From assembly GCF_027579695.1 (NCBI RefSeq), contig NC_083582.1, forward strand, positions 37,393,964-37,457,963: a stretch of DNA of 64,000 nucleotides, written 5' to 3'. Each line of letters opens with the position of its first letter. The first letter of the stretch is position 1. Below the pieces are notes generated by a model. It had not been told where the DNA came from. It was given only the letters and a program-made list of their open reading frames with translations, and did no database searches. Origin of the DNA: Neoarius graeffei. Taxonomy: Eukaryota > Chordata > Actinopteri > Siluriformes > Ariidae. Below are positions 1 to 10,410 of this stretch, piece after piece. The position numbers were made by a program, and so were the translations under genes.

Positions 1-23
1 TCTTAAAAAATCATCGTATATCC

Positions 24-295
24 ATCTAGCCCAGGGGTGTCCAAACTGATCCATAAAGGGCCTTGTGGCTGCAGGTTTTCATTCCAGCCATGCAGCAGCA
101 CACCTGACTTAGCTCATTCAATCAACTGAACTGTCTTCACACAGTCAAATACTTGCAGCCACACCCACCCTTGATTAAAGGGTGGGTGTGTCAGTTGATT
201 GAATAAGCCAAATCAGGGTGCTGCTGCATGGCTGGAATGAAAACCTGCAGCTACACGGCCCTTTATGGATCAGTTTGGACACCCCTGATCTAGCC
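24..295. mobile_element. hAT-type hairpin MITE with perfect 8-bp TSD
   Basis: The element spans 32-287. It begins CAGGGGTGTCCAAACT and ends with the inverse complement, and the two halves (32-about 150 and about 190-287) are inverted copies, so the whole unit can fold into one hairpin. It is flanked on both sides by the identical 8-bp duplication ATCTAGCC (24-31 and 288-295). An 8-bp TSD with CAGGG-type ends is the hallmark of hAT transposition. There is no coding capacity, so it would depend on a hAT transposase in trans. Confidence 0.88.
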
Positions 296-867
296 AATGA
301 ATTGAAAGGACACATTAAATCTTCTCTTGCCATAACTATTGCTACTAATGGCATTTAGTTTTCACTCACAATAGTTGAAGAACATACCAATACACAGATG
401 GGACAGAATATAGAAAGCTGTCAAGTTTAACCGTTCACGCTAATATTGGCTAACATTTTCCATAAAGTTCAATTTAGCTGCCATAATGTTAAAAGGGACA
501 AGTAGCCTACAACATCACATTTTCTTCCCCTTAGATAAATGTAGGTAAAGTTAAGCAATTAACAATGACTGACATCAACTTACAATCTCTTGTTCACTGT
601 ATCATTCACTGCGAATTAAGTCCTCTTCTTCTCTTAACAACTCTGCCAGCCTCAGGAACGTAACGTTACAGCAAATAGGCCTAATAGCATACAGCTCCCG
701 CCTGAACCGTACATGCCCGCCTACCTGGCTATGCTGGGAAACATAGCGATAATTTTATTTGTGTCGTAGCTAGAACTTGTAGACATATTATTGTTTGACT
801 CATTTTCTTGCTGGTTTATGTTATGTACAAGTCTGCACTATATATATATATAAAACACTGAAAATTA
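296..867. other. Intergenic spacer, nothing recognised
   Basis: AT-rich single-copy-looking sequence with no open frame of note, no clear repeat family and no promoter motif that I can defend. A short TA run lies at about 840-851. Confidence 0.5.
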
Positions 868-1639
868 TAGGGGGGCTTGGGAACATTTTAGGGGGGCACG
901 ATGCACAGATAGACACGAGGTGGTGCTCAAGCACCTGCCCCTCTGCCCTCTGTCCAAAAAAGTGCCCTTTTGAATTTTTTTTTTTACAGTTTACTGAGGC
1001 TAATGTCGACATGATCTTTTAGAAAAGCCGCGGCATTAAAAGCGTGTGTGAAAATAATGTCCTGATGTGTGCCCCCTCCGCACACACACCGGACCTCTGT
1101 CTCTCTTGCTCTGTCACGTGAACAAGCGTGCAGTGCATTCAATGTGAGGTTGCAGCAGCATAGCGTCCTGGAAGCCACGGCCTTGTCGTAGCGCAGACAA
1201 CACATCGGGCAGTCAGTCAGCTCTTCCCCTGCCCCACCAGCCAGGTAACACATGAATCGAGTGAAAATGTATTGTTTGCCCTCTAAGCCCAAGCTGTAAT
1301 TATTTTGTCGTGAAGTAGCCCGTCGCATACAGAAACAACTGCACATAAGTATTATATTTTTTGCTAGACCATTTTCAGATTTAGGAAAACAAAAATTTAT
1401 TTTTCTATTTTGTTCAACTAGAGATTCCTGGCAAAGTCAAAAAGCCTTGATGTAATAAATTAACATTAAGTGGTTGTTTTACACCTTTAAAAACTAAAAC
1501 GGGTCAGTGGCAACCCGAACACAAGAGGAGGGTTAAATCTCAGACTTTTATAATGTGTTCCACATGCGCAAAAAAGTGCCCTTTTTTCCCCCCAGAGCAC
1601 TTGCCCCCCAAAATGTCTGTGCACGCCACTGCTTAAGCC
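868..1639. mobile_element. Degraded hAT-like DNA transposon remnant
   Basis: The right end reads as the inverse complement of CAGTGGCGTGCACAGACAT (ending about 1631), a typical hAT-type terminus. The left side (about 890-975) carries a diverged GCACAGATAGACACGAGG version. The 16-mer AAAAAAGTGCCCTTTT occurs in direct orientation at about 956 and 1569. The interior has no convincing transposase. The left end is eroded and the TSD is not clear, so the boundaries are approximate. The minus-strand open frame across 984-1346 looks like chance. Confidence 0.45.
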
Positions 1640-1992
1640 CCCCTAAAATGGACCTAACGACGTCCAGGTTTCTGCATAAATATGATCTAAAACATCATCA
1701 GATTTTCACACAAGTCCTAAAAGTAGATAAAGAGAACCCAGTTAAACAAATGAGACAAAAATATTATACTTGGTCATTTATTTATTGAGGAAAACGATCC
1801 AATATTACATATCCGTGAGTGGCAAAAGTATGTGAACCTCTAGGATTAGCAGTTCATTTGAAGGTGAAATTAGAGTCAGGTGTTTTCAAGCAATGGGATG
1901 ACAATCAGGTGCGAGTGGGCACCCTGTTTTATTTAAAGAACAGGGATCTATCGAAGTCTGATCTTCACAACACATGTTTGTGGAAGTGTATC

Positions 1993-3398
1993 ATGGCACG
2001 AACAAAGGAGATTTCTGAGGACCTCAGAAAAAGCGTTGTTGATGCTCATCAGGCTGGAAAAGGTTACAAAACCATCGCTAAAGAGTTTGGACTCCACTAA
2101 TCCACAGTCAGACAGATCGTGTACAAACGGAGGAAATTTAAGACCATTGTTACCCTCCCCAGGAGTGATCGACCAACAAAGATCACTCCAAGAGCAAGGT
2201 GTGTAATAGTCGGCGAGGTCACAAAGGACCCCAGGGTAACTTCTAAGCAACTGAAGGCCTCTCTCACATTGGCTAATGTTAATGTTCATGAGTCCACCAT
2301 CAGGAGAACACTGAACAACAATGGTGTGCATGGCAGGGTTGCAAGGAGAAAGCCACTGCTCTCCAAAAAGAACATTGCTGCTTATCTGCAGTTTGCTAAA
2401 GATCATGTGGACAAGCCAGAAGGCTATTGGAAAAATGTTGTGTGGACCGATGAGACCAAAATAGAACTTTTTGGTTTAAATGAGAAGCGTTATGCTTGGA
2501 GAGAGGAAAACACTGCATTCCAGCATAAGAACCTTATCCCATCTGTGAAACATATTGGTGGTAGTATCATGGTTTGGGCCTGTTTTGCTGCATCTGGGCC
2601 AGGACGGCTTGCCATCATTGATGGAACAATAAATTCTGAATTATACCAGCGAATTCTAAAGGAAAATGTCAGGAAATCTGTCCATTAACTGAATCTCAAG
2701 TGAAGGTGGGTCATGCAGCAAGACAACAACCCTAAGCACAGAAATCTCATCTCATCTCATTATCTCTAGCCGCTTTATCCTTCTACAGGGTCGCAGGCAA
2801 GCTGGAGCCTATCCCAGCTGACTACGGGCGAAAGGCGGGGTACACCCTGGACAAGTCGCCAGGTCATCACAGGGCTGACACATAGACACAGACAACCATT
2901 CACACTCACATTCACACCTACGGTCAATTTAGAGTCACCAGTTAACCTAACCTGCATGTCTTTGGACTGTGGGGGAAACCGGAGCACCCGGAGGAAACCC
3001 ACGCGGACATGGGGAGAACATGCAAACTCCACACAGAAAGGCCCTCACCGGACCCGGGGATCGAACCCAGGACCTTCTTGCTGTGAGGCGACAGCGCTAA
3101 CCACTACACCACCGTGCCGCCCAAGCACAGAAATCATTCCACCAAAGAATGGTTAAAGAAGAATAATGTTTTGGAATGGCCAAGTCAAAGCCCTGACCTT
3201 AATCCAATCAAAATGCTGTGGAAGGACCTGAAGCGAGCAGTTCATGTGAGGAAACCCACCAACATCCCAGAGTTGAAGCTGTTCTGTACGGAGGAATGAG
3301 CTAAAATTCCTCCAAGCCGGTGTGCAGGACTGATCAACAGTTACCGCAAACGTTTAGTTGCAGTTATTGCTGCACAAGGGGGTCACACCAGATACTGA
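1993..3398 (+). pseudogene. Broken Tc1-like transposase (element A)
   Basis: A single reading frame starts at ATG 1993 with MARTKEISEDLRKSVVDAHQ, a Tc1 paired-type helix-turn-helix start. It is stopped by TAA at 2098-2100, then resumes in the same frame to a second stop near 2686. The catalytic region is recognisable: [10 protein letters not shown] (first Asp), QQDNNPKH (second Asp) and PDLNPIKMLW, where the third acidic residue of the DD34E triad is Lys instead of Glu. A SINE with a 13-bp TSD interrupts the frame just after the second Asp motif (2746-3122). The remainder continues to a stop at 3396-3398, with a further stop near 3297. It encodes no functional enzyme. A functional copy would bind the element's inverted repeats and catalyse cut-and-paste transposition in the nucleus. 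Confidence 0.9.
2734..3135 (-). mobile_element. V-SINE copy, minus strand, inserted in transposase A
   Basis: SINE body 2746-3122, reverse orientation. Its tRNA-derived head (complement of GGCGGCACGGTGGTGTAGTG) lies at the right and its GATGA-type tail at the left. It carries pol III A-box-like TGGTGTAGTGG and B-box GGTTCGATCCC sequences. The flanks duplicate AAGCACAGAAATC (2734-2746 and 3123-3135), a 12-13-bp TSD expected of LINE-mediated target-primed insertion. Confidence 0.93.
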
Positions 3399-3518
3399 AA
3401 GCAAAGGTTCACATACTTTTGCCACTCACAGATATGTAATATTGGATCATTTTCCTCAATAAATAAATGACCAAGTATAATATTTTTGTCTCATTTGTTT
3501 AACTGGGTTCTCTTTATC

Positions 3519-5126
3519 TACAACCCCGATTCCAAAAAAGTTGGGACAAAGTACAAATTGTAAATAAAAACGGAATGCAATGATGTGGAAGTTTCAAAAT
3601 TCCATATTTTATTCAGAATAGAACATAGATGACATATCAAATGTTTAAACTGAGAAAATGTATCATTTAAAGAGAAAAATTAGGTGATTTTAAATTTCAT
3701 GACAACAACACATCTCAAAATTTGGGACAAGGCCATGTTTACCACTGTGAGACATCCCCTTTTCTCTTTACAACAGTTTGTAAACATCTGGGGACTGAGG
3801 AGACAAGTTGCTCAAGTTTAGGGATAGGAATGTTAACCCATTCTTGTCTAATGTAGGATTCTAGTTGCTCAACTGTCTTAGATCTTTTTTGTCGTATCTT
3901 CTGTTTTATGATGCGCCAAATGTTTTCTATGGGTGAAAGATCTGGACTGCTGGCTGACCAGTTCAGTACCCGGACCCTTCTTCTACGCAGCCATGATGCT
4001 GTAATTGATGCAGTATGTGGTTTGGCATTGTCATGTTGGAAAATGCAAGGTCTTCCCTGAAAGAGACGTCGTCTGGATGGGAGCATATGTTGCTCTAGAA
4101 CCTGGATATACCTTTCAGCATTGATGGGGTCTTTCCAGATGTGTAAGCTGCCCATGCCACACGCACTAATGCAACCCCATACCATCAGAGATGCAGGCTT
4201 CTGAACTGAGCGCTGATAACAACTTGGGTCGTCCTTCTCCTCTTTAGTCCGAATGACACGGCGTCCCTGATTTCCATAAAGAACTTCAAATTTTGATTCG
4301 TCTGACCACAGAACAGTTTTCCACTTTGCCACAGTCCATTTTAAATGAGCCTTGGCCCAGAGAAGAGGTCTGCACTTCTCGATCATGTTTAGATACGGCT
4401 TCTTCTTTGAACTATAGAGTTTTAGCTGGCAACGGCGGATGGCACGGTGAATTGTGTTCACAGATAATGTTCTCTGGAAATATTCCTGAGCCCATTTTGT
4501 GATTTCCAATACAGAAGCATGCCTGTATGTGATGCAGTGCCATCTAAGGGCCTGAAGATCACGGGCACCCGGTATGGTTTTCCGGCGTTGACCCTTACGC
4601 ACAGAGATTCTTCCAGATTCTCTGAATCTTTTGATGATATTATGCACTGTAGATGATGATATGTTCAAACTCTTTGCAATTTTACACTGTCGAACTCCTT
4701 TCTGATATTGCTCCACTATTTGTCAGCGCAGAATTAGGGGGATTGATGATCCTCTTCCCATCTTTACTTCCGAGAGCCACTGCCACTCCAAGATGCTCTT
4801 TTTATACCCAGTCATGTTAATGACCTATTGCTAATTGACCTAATGAGTTGCAATTTGGTCCTCCAGCTGTTCCTTTTTTTGTACCTTTAACTTTTCCAGC
4901 CTCTTATTGCCCCTGTCCCAACTTTTTTGAGATGTGTTGTTGTCATGAAATTTCAAATGAGCCAATATTTGGCATGAAATTTCAAAATGTCTCACTTTCG
5001 ACATTTGATATGTTGTCTATGTTCTATTGTGAATACAATATCAGTTTTTGAGATTTTTAAATTATTGCATTCTGTTTTTATTTACGATTTGTACTTTGTC
5101 CCAACTTTTTTGGAATCGGGGTTGTA
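3519..5126 (-). mobile_element. Complete Tc1/mariner transposon B nested in element A
   Basis: The element occupies 3521-5124 (1604 bp). Its ends are CAACCCCGATTCCAAAAAAG and the exact complement, and a TA duplication lies at 3519-3520 and 5125-5126. The ends are long inverted repeats (about 200 bp), and a transposase lies on the minus strand. Insertion was at a TA in the right inverted repeat of element A, which makes it younger than A. Confidence 0.93.
3739..4761 (-). pseudogene. Tc1/mariner DD34E transposase B with one early stop codon
   Basis: The natural ATG is at 4761 (MGRGSSIPLILR), but codon 13 is TGA (4723-4725), plausibly a CpG-decay change from CGA. From codon 14 the frame is open to the stop at 3739, 340 codons in all, the usual family length. 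The N-terminus holds a helix-turn-helix ([20 protein letters not shown]). The catalytic triad is complete: [20 protein letters not shown] and [10 protein letters not shown], with 34 residues between the second Asp and the Glu. No downstream in-frame ATG lies near the stop. Because the only visible defect is one stop, this copy is young, but as written it should not give full-length enzyme. Confidence 0.88.
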
Positions 5127-5224
5127 CTTTTAGGACTTGTGTGAAAATCTGATGATGTTTTAGGTCATATTTATGCAGAAATATAGACAATTCTAAAGGG
5201 TTCATAAACTTCAAGCACCACTAT

Positions 5225-5490
5225 ACATTGTTTTTATATTCAATCCACAACCTGTACATATTGCTTGATTTCCATATTGTTTCTGTTAAGTGTATTTTTG
5301 TTCATTTTGTATATATTATATTTAATTACTTATCACCTTTCTTAGCTCTCAGGGTTTTTTTTTTATTTTGCTGTTGTTTTTTTGTCTTAATATTTTGCAC
5401 CTTAACTTTTTGCACCTTTGGGACCAGTACAAAAGAAATTTCGCTGTGCCTTAACAATGACAATAAAGTACTTGAACTTGAACTTAATTA
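5225..5490 (+). mobile_element. 3' tail of a non-LTR retrotransposon
   Basis: T-rich sequence ends with ATTTCGCTGTGCCTTAACAA, an ATGACAATAAAG-type segment and a short TTGAACTTGAACT repeat, the layout of CR1/L2/Rex-type LINE 3' ends in fish. No reverse transcriptase is retained. Confidence 0.5.
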
Positions 5491-5989
5491 GTTTACTAAG
5501 TGAAGGTGTCTACCTCCTGACCGACCTACCTTTCTTTGAAGGGGTCCCTGACTATAAAACCATTTAAGAACCACTGCTTTAAATCATATCACACCAAAAT
5601 AAAATTTTTAAAAACCCTCTTATTTTGCATTAAACTGATATTAAGTTTATTAGTCTGGCCTCAGGACTATTTAGAGTACCTATATGTTCCTTCAAACAAA
5701 AGGACAAATCAACCTTCCGTCCTGAAATTGCTAAACCTTCCACTGTTATCAGAATGCATTAAAAAAAGACTTCATGCTGCATTAAAACTAAGCTCTAGAC
5801 TCAACACGATAAGCGTTGCAGAGGAAGCGATCAGGCTAATGGGACAGTCACCGTGAATAACCTTGATACACAAAGCCTGTGAGCTTATCTACTGCTCATG
5901 AAGGCACAAAGGTGCGATGTATGTCCTGTGTATTTGGTCCATTACTGAGGAGCAGGAGGTGCGAGTGAAACAAAAGGAGACAGCAAAGG
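5491..5989. other. Intergenic spacer, nothing recognised
   Basis: No repeat family or gene identified. A 106-codon open frame (5536-5856) has no recognisable domain and is AT-driven. Confidence 0.4.
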
Positions 5990-6250
5990 TGTCTTTTTTT
6001 GCTTGTTTGTTTTCATTCCACATTATTCATACCACTTTATCCTGGTCAGAATCACAGTGAATTTAGAGTCTATCCCAGGAAAACTCTGCGTGAGGTAGGA
6101 ATACACCTTTAATAACAGGACACCATGCAAACACACAAAACACACACATTCACACCTCATGGCAATTCAGAGTCTCTGATCCACCTGCTGGGATGTTTCA
6201 GAGAGGTGGAAGGAAAATAGAGAATCCAGACGAAAGAAAAAATACTTTGT
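5990..6250 (-). mobile_element. Old V-SINE-type relic
   Basis: Diverged sequence matching the tail and centre of V-SINE-type repeats in reverse orientation (CCACTTTATCCTGGTCAGAAT, then a GTGTGAATG-like segment in complement). The head is missing. Boundaries are approximate. Confidence 0.4.
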
Positions 6251-6468
6251 TTCCACTGTCTTTGACAATCTCTGATATAAGCAGTGAGAAAATAAAAGGT
6301 AAATTGCTCTATTCAGGCTCCTTACACACCTCTCTTACTGTGTGATCTGTTGCACGACTATTACTCTTCAGGGTGACTGATAACCTGTTGTTCATGCTTA
6401 TGTGTGCCATTTGACACTATATTGCATGTTGGCACATTCCACAAATGAATCATAGGACTTGAAATGAG

Positions 6469-6846
6469 GGCAGCATGGTGGTGTAGTGGTTAGCGCTGTC
6501 GCCTCACAGCAAGAAGGTCCTGGGTTCGAGCCCCGTGACCGGCGAGGGCCTTTCTGTGCGGAGTTTGCATGTTCTCCCCGTGTCCGTGTGGGTTTCCTCT
6601 GGGTGCTCCGGTTTCCCCCACAGTCCAAAGACATGCAGGTTAGGTTAACTGGCGACTCTAAATTGACCGTAGGTGTGAATGTGAGTGTGAATGGTTGTCT
6701 GTGTCTATGTGTCAGCCCTGTGATGACCTGGCGACTTGTCCAGGGTGTACCCCGCCTTTCACCCATAGTCAGCTGGGATAGGCTCCAGCTTGCCTGCGAC
6801 CCTGTAGAACAGGATAAAGCGGCTACAGATAATGAGATGAGATGAG
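6469..6846 (+). mobile_element. V-SINE copy, plus strand
   Basis: Nearly full-length SINE from GGCAGCATGGTGGTGTAGTG to the GAGATGAGATGAG tail. It contains the pol III A/B boxes and the conserved core (TTTGCATGTTCTCCCCGTGT, AAAGACATGCAGGTTAGG). The ~119-codon open frames on both strands belong to the SINE and are not genes. The TSD is not clear. Confidence 0.9.
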
Positions 6847-7011
6847 AAGTAATGACACGGTGGAATCTGTTGTGTGTTGCTTTACACCTGAGGTTAGATT
6901 TGCATAATTTTAGGACCTGGTAAGGATCAGATGTTTTTTTGTTATGTCTTGATTGGTAAAACGATGTAACTGGAAGAGGGTGTACTTTCTTTTCACATGA
7001 CTGTATACGAG

Positions 7012-7012
7012 T

Positions 7013-7063
<51 letters not shown>
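7012..7063. repeat. (TAGA)n microsatellite
   Basis: About 13 tandem tetranucleotides immediately upstream of a truncated SINE. Confidence 0.95.
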
Positions 7064-7255
7064 TTTGCTTCACGGCAAGAAGGTTCTGCGTTCAAGCCCA
7101 GTGGCTGACAGGGGCCTTTCTGTGTGGAGTTTGCATGTTCTCCCCATGTCTATGTGGGTTTCCTCCGGGTGCTCCGGTTTCCCCCACAGTCCAAGGACAT
7201 GCAGTAAGGCTAATTGGTGGCTCTAAATTGTTCATAGGTGTGAATGGTTGAGAGG
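7064..7255 (+). mobile_element. Truncated, diverged V-SINE copy
   Basis: Retains the B-box side of the head and the central core (GTGTGGAGTTTGCATGTTCT through GGCTCTAAATTG). It lacks the first ~40 bp and the tail, and is more diverged than the other copies. Confidence 0.8.
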
Positions 7256-7384
7256 AGAAAACCTCTATAATAATCCAGTAGAAGGCAACAGGAAACCACT
7301 ACTGTAATGTTCTCTAGAGACTTTGATGGCTGAAGCCGTCAGAGCGGCCACGTCACTGTAGTGATATGCCAAAATGGACGGATA

Positions 7385-7821
7385 TAGTACTGTGCAAAAG
7401 TCTTAGGCTCCCTAGTATTTTTTTTCATACAAACTTTGTTACAGATTTCTATTTTATGATTTCTACATTATCAAGTCCGTACAAAAACATTTTAGAGTTC
7501 CAAACGTTCGTTTTCCGGCACAAAATTAAATATTACAGAAACAACTGTTTGTATCTGAGCAGCATGTTACATAAGAGAGCACTTTTCAGATTAAAAAAGA
7601 AAACATAATGAAGGCTGCTGGGTTTTGGTGCAAAATGAAGAAGCGAGTGTGACAGTCAAAGTGTCCAGAAGAAGTGTGGCTGGTTCTGTAAGATGCTCAG
7701 TAAAACCTACAGCTCATTTCCTTATAAAACTGCACTCATTGTACCTGAGACTACGTTTCGTTTTGTTTTTAAGCAAAGAGTCGTCTCACACCAAATGTTG
7801 ACTTTGTTTCATTTATTATGG

Positions 7822-7828
<7 letters not shown>
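7385..7828 (+). mobile_element. Probable non-autonomous Tc1-like element, one end only
   Basis: Begins after TA with TAGTACTGTGCAAAAGTCTT, a terminal sequence typical of fish Tc1-like elements. It runs without coding capacity into the TA repeat. The matching right terminus is not present, so it is truncated or was lost in the microsatellite. Family assignment is from terminal sequence only. Confidence 0.45.

Positions 7829-7861
<33 letters not shown>
7829..7861. repeat. (AT)n microsatellite
   Basis: About 16 AT repeats directly abutting the 5' end of the next SINE. Confidence 0.95.
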
Positions 7862-7864
<3 letters not shown>

Positions 7865-8245
7865 GCGGCACGGTGGTGTAGTGGTTAGCGCTGTCGCCTC
7901 ACAGCAAGAAGGTCCTGGGTTCGAGCCCCGTGGCCGGCGAGGGCCTTTCTTTGCGGAGTTTGCATGTTCTCCCCGTGTCCGCGTGGGTTTCCTCCGGGTG
8001 CTCCGGTTTCCCCCACAGTCCAAAGACATGCAGGTTAGGTTAACTGGTGACTCTAAATTGACCGTAGGTGTGAATGTGAGTGTGAATGGTTGTCTGTGTC
8101 TATGTGTCGGCCCTGTGATGACCTGGCGACTTGTCCAGGGTGTACCCCGCCTTTCGCCCGTAGTCAGCTGGGATAGGCTCCAGCTTGCCTGCGACCCTGT
8201 AGAAGGATAAAGCGGCTAGAGATAATGATAATGAGATGAGATATA
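7862..8245 (+). mobile_element. V-SINE copy, plus strand, full length
   Basis: Complete from GGGCGGCACGGTGGTGTAGT to the GATAATGATAATGAGATGAG tail, close to the window consensus. It inserted at the edge of an (AT)n tract, so a TSD cannot be separated from the repeat. Confidence 0.92.
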
Positions 8246-8613
8246 ACACTGAATTACAATGTGTGTTGTAATTACTGGGTGAAATGTTTACAAAGAGCAA
8301 CAGGGTTGAAAGTATAAGGACATCAATGTATAAAATATAGATGAGAGGAGCAATGTTACTACTAACCTAAACTGTATAACATGGGGATCTTACCATGAAT
8401 TAGATAATAAATGTTATCATTTCAATCCTATTGATATTAGCTCATTTAAAAGGACAAAAATGAGGTTAGCATGTGATAAATTAGGTAACATTCTCCAGTT
8501 TCTTTCCACTTCTCAAAAACTTGCATGTAGGCGGATCGGCTTCACCAAATTGTCCTTAAGTGTGACGCTGTGTGTTCACAGTGCCTTCATGATGTCCCAA
8601 TCCAGGGTGTATT
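8246..8613. other. Spacer, nothing recognised
   Basis: No gene, repeat family or structural element that I can support. Confidence 0.4.
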
Positions 8614-9820
8614 TCCTCTTATCAAAAAGTAGACTTCAAGTTCATTTTATTAAGTATACGTAAGTAAAGTTAAAGTATATTCCCTTAAGTATACTTTTGT
8701 GTACCAAGTATACTGATATCAATGTACTTCCAGAATACTTGTAAGTAAACTAATCTAATACTTCTTGGGACTAAATTGGCCCACTTTTAGTTTATAAAAA
8801 GTATACTTTAAGTCTAAGAGAAGTAAATTTTGAGTACACAACTAGTATTTTTTATTTTATACTGAAGGTATACCACAAGTAAACTTATATACTAATAGTT
8901 TACTAGTTCTATACTTGTAGTCCACTCTTTAGTTTACAAAAGCATACTTCATAGTATACTGGAAATATACTATGAGTTTACTTGGTTTATACTTCTAGAC
9001 CACTTTTTAGTTTACTAAAGTATACTTTGTAGTATACTGGAAATATACTACTGGTTTACTCGTTACACACTTCTAGTCCACTTTTTAGTTTATAAAAGTA
9101 TACTTTATAGCATATTGGAAATATACTATTAGTTACTGGTTATATACATCTAGCCCACTTTTTAGTTTTGAAGTTTATTGCAATTACCCTTCTAGGTATA
9201 CTAGTTTTCTAGCCCTAACCCTTACCTCATGCACACTACCAGTAGACAACTTAAGTGTTTTATATCTTAAGTCACAATGAAGTTATAAAGGTAAGAATTC
9301 ACAAAATAACAACAGATACTCAGGATTAAGAACATATTCATTTTCTTTAAAAATCAAAATTTAACGCAACATTGTATTAAATGCCAAAGTATAAAAATAT
9401 GGCAGTGACAACTGAAACTGACATCCAAGCTCTAAAGAAAAAGAAATAAATAAAAAGTAATAATTATCACACCCAGGAGAAATTAAAAAAAAAAAACCTT
9501 ATATGGAACCACAGACATACAGTAAGAGTCAACAATGCTGAAGCACAACTACAGGGCAAGTACACTTAAACATAAGGCACAAATATTTTAATACTTTATT
9601 ACACCTTTGTTAAGTATATCTTGATCAAATGTTTAAGTATAAGCTTATACTTAGACTTTTCTATATACTTTTCAGTATAAGCCAAGTATACTTATGTATA
9701 ACTTTATTAAGTATATCTCTGATAAGTAAATAAAAAGTAAACTGAAAGCATACTCTCTTATTTTTAGTTTAAAAGAGGTATACTAGAAGCACACTTGAAT
9801 AAACTTCTTTTTTGTAAGGG
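8614..9820 (+). mobile_element. Unclassified 1.2-kb TIR element, copy 1
   Basis: An AT-rich, non-coding unit dominated by AAGTATACTT-like palindromic words. It has ~18-bp inverted ends of the type CCCTTAACAAAAAGAAGT. The interior contains about four ~88-bp subrepeats (about 8890-9180). The same unit lies inverted at 25155-27128. Without the two SINEs there, the copies are about equal in length (1207 versus ~1210 bp). I do not recognise the family. No clear TSD was found, so superfamily is undetermined. Confidence 0.75.
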
Positions 9821-9930
9821 CCTGCCTTACATCCAGTGTTCCTGATGTGTGCTCCAGATCCACCACAAGCCTGACCAGGAAAAAGCAGGTCCTGAAGATG
9901 AATGAATGAATGAATGAATGAATGAATGAA
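9821..9930 (+). mobile_element. SINE 3' tail ending in (GAAT)n microsatellite
   Basis: Short tail segment (TGTTCCTGATGTGTGCTCCA, CTGACCAGGAAAAAGCAGGT) running into eight GAAT units at 9898-9930. The same tail plus tetranucleotide architecture recurs elsewhere in the window. Confidence 0.6.
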
Positions 9931-10273
9931 ATTTGGTCAGAGGGATAAACTGTTGATTTGAGTAAATACTTCCCACGATGGAAAATATGTGTAAAAATAT
10001 TGTACATGACATGGAATAAAATTACTTATTTGGTCTCTTATGCAAAAAAGATTTTGAACTTCCTTTTTATAGCAACTTCCTCTTTGTATTATAAAATATG
10101 CAAATGCTCATTTTTGTAAATGCTATTACTAGCTGTTTTGGAAACATATTTAGCAAGGTGAGGTGTGTGCCGTCATTCTCCAGTGCACAGCGTAATCTCA
10201 GAGGACACATTCAAAAAGAATTCAGGGCTGTGTCTCAAACACATACTCAGTAGTAAGTACAATAGTATGCCTG
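9931..10273. other. Spacer, nothing recognised
   Basis: No gene or repeat that I can support. Confidence 0.4.
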
Positions 10274-10410
10274 CACTGTCAGAAATGGGATACAGTAGGA
10301 GTCTATTTCTGCCCCTCAAGGTACAGAGTCTACACTAATGCACCTCCTAGGGCTCATTACTGGACCTCAAGGTAACTATGTGTACCTTTCTATGGCCAAA
10401 ACAGTACATA

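Larger units (their letters stand above)
1670..5223 (+). mobile_element. Tc1-like transposon A, interrupted by a SINE and by a second transposon
   Basis: Left inverted repeat (from 1670) and right inverted repeat (3400-3520 continued at 5127-5223) are long complementary sequences flanking a transposase frame. The outermost ~45 bp of the left repeat is missing, so excision is not expected. The right repeat is cut at a TA dinucleotide by a complete second element (3521-5124). Removing it restores the exact counterpart of the left repeat (CCTAAAAGTAGATAAAG and its complement). A V-SINE (2746-3122) sits in the transposase frame. Confidence 0.9.

Noticed and set aside
984-1346. 120-codon minus-strand frame
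   Set aside because: Cys-rich, low-quality frame inside a hAT-like relic. No domain.
7862-7935. tRNA gene candidate from GGTGTAGTGGTTAGCG and GGTTCGAGCCC
   Set aside because: The A and B boxes are tRNA-derived, but the cloverleaf is not maintained and the unit continues into the SINE body. It is a SINE promoter, not a tRNA gene.
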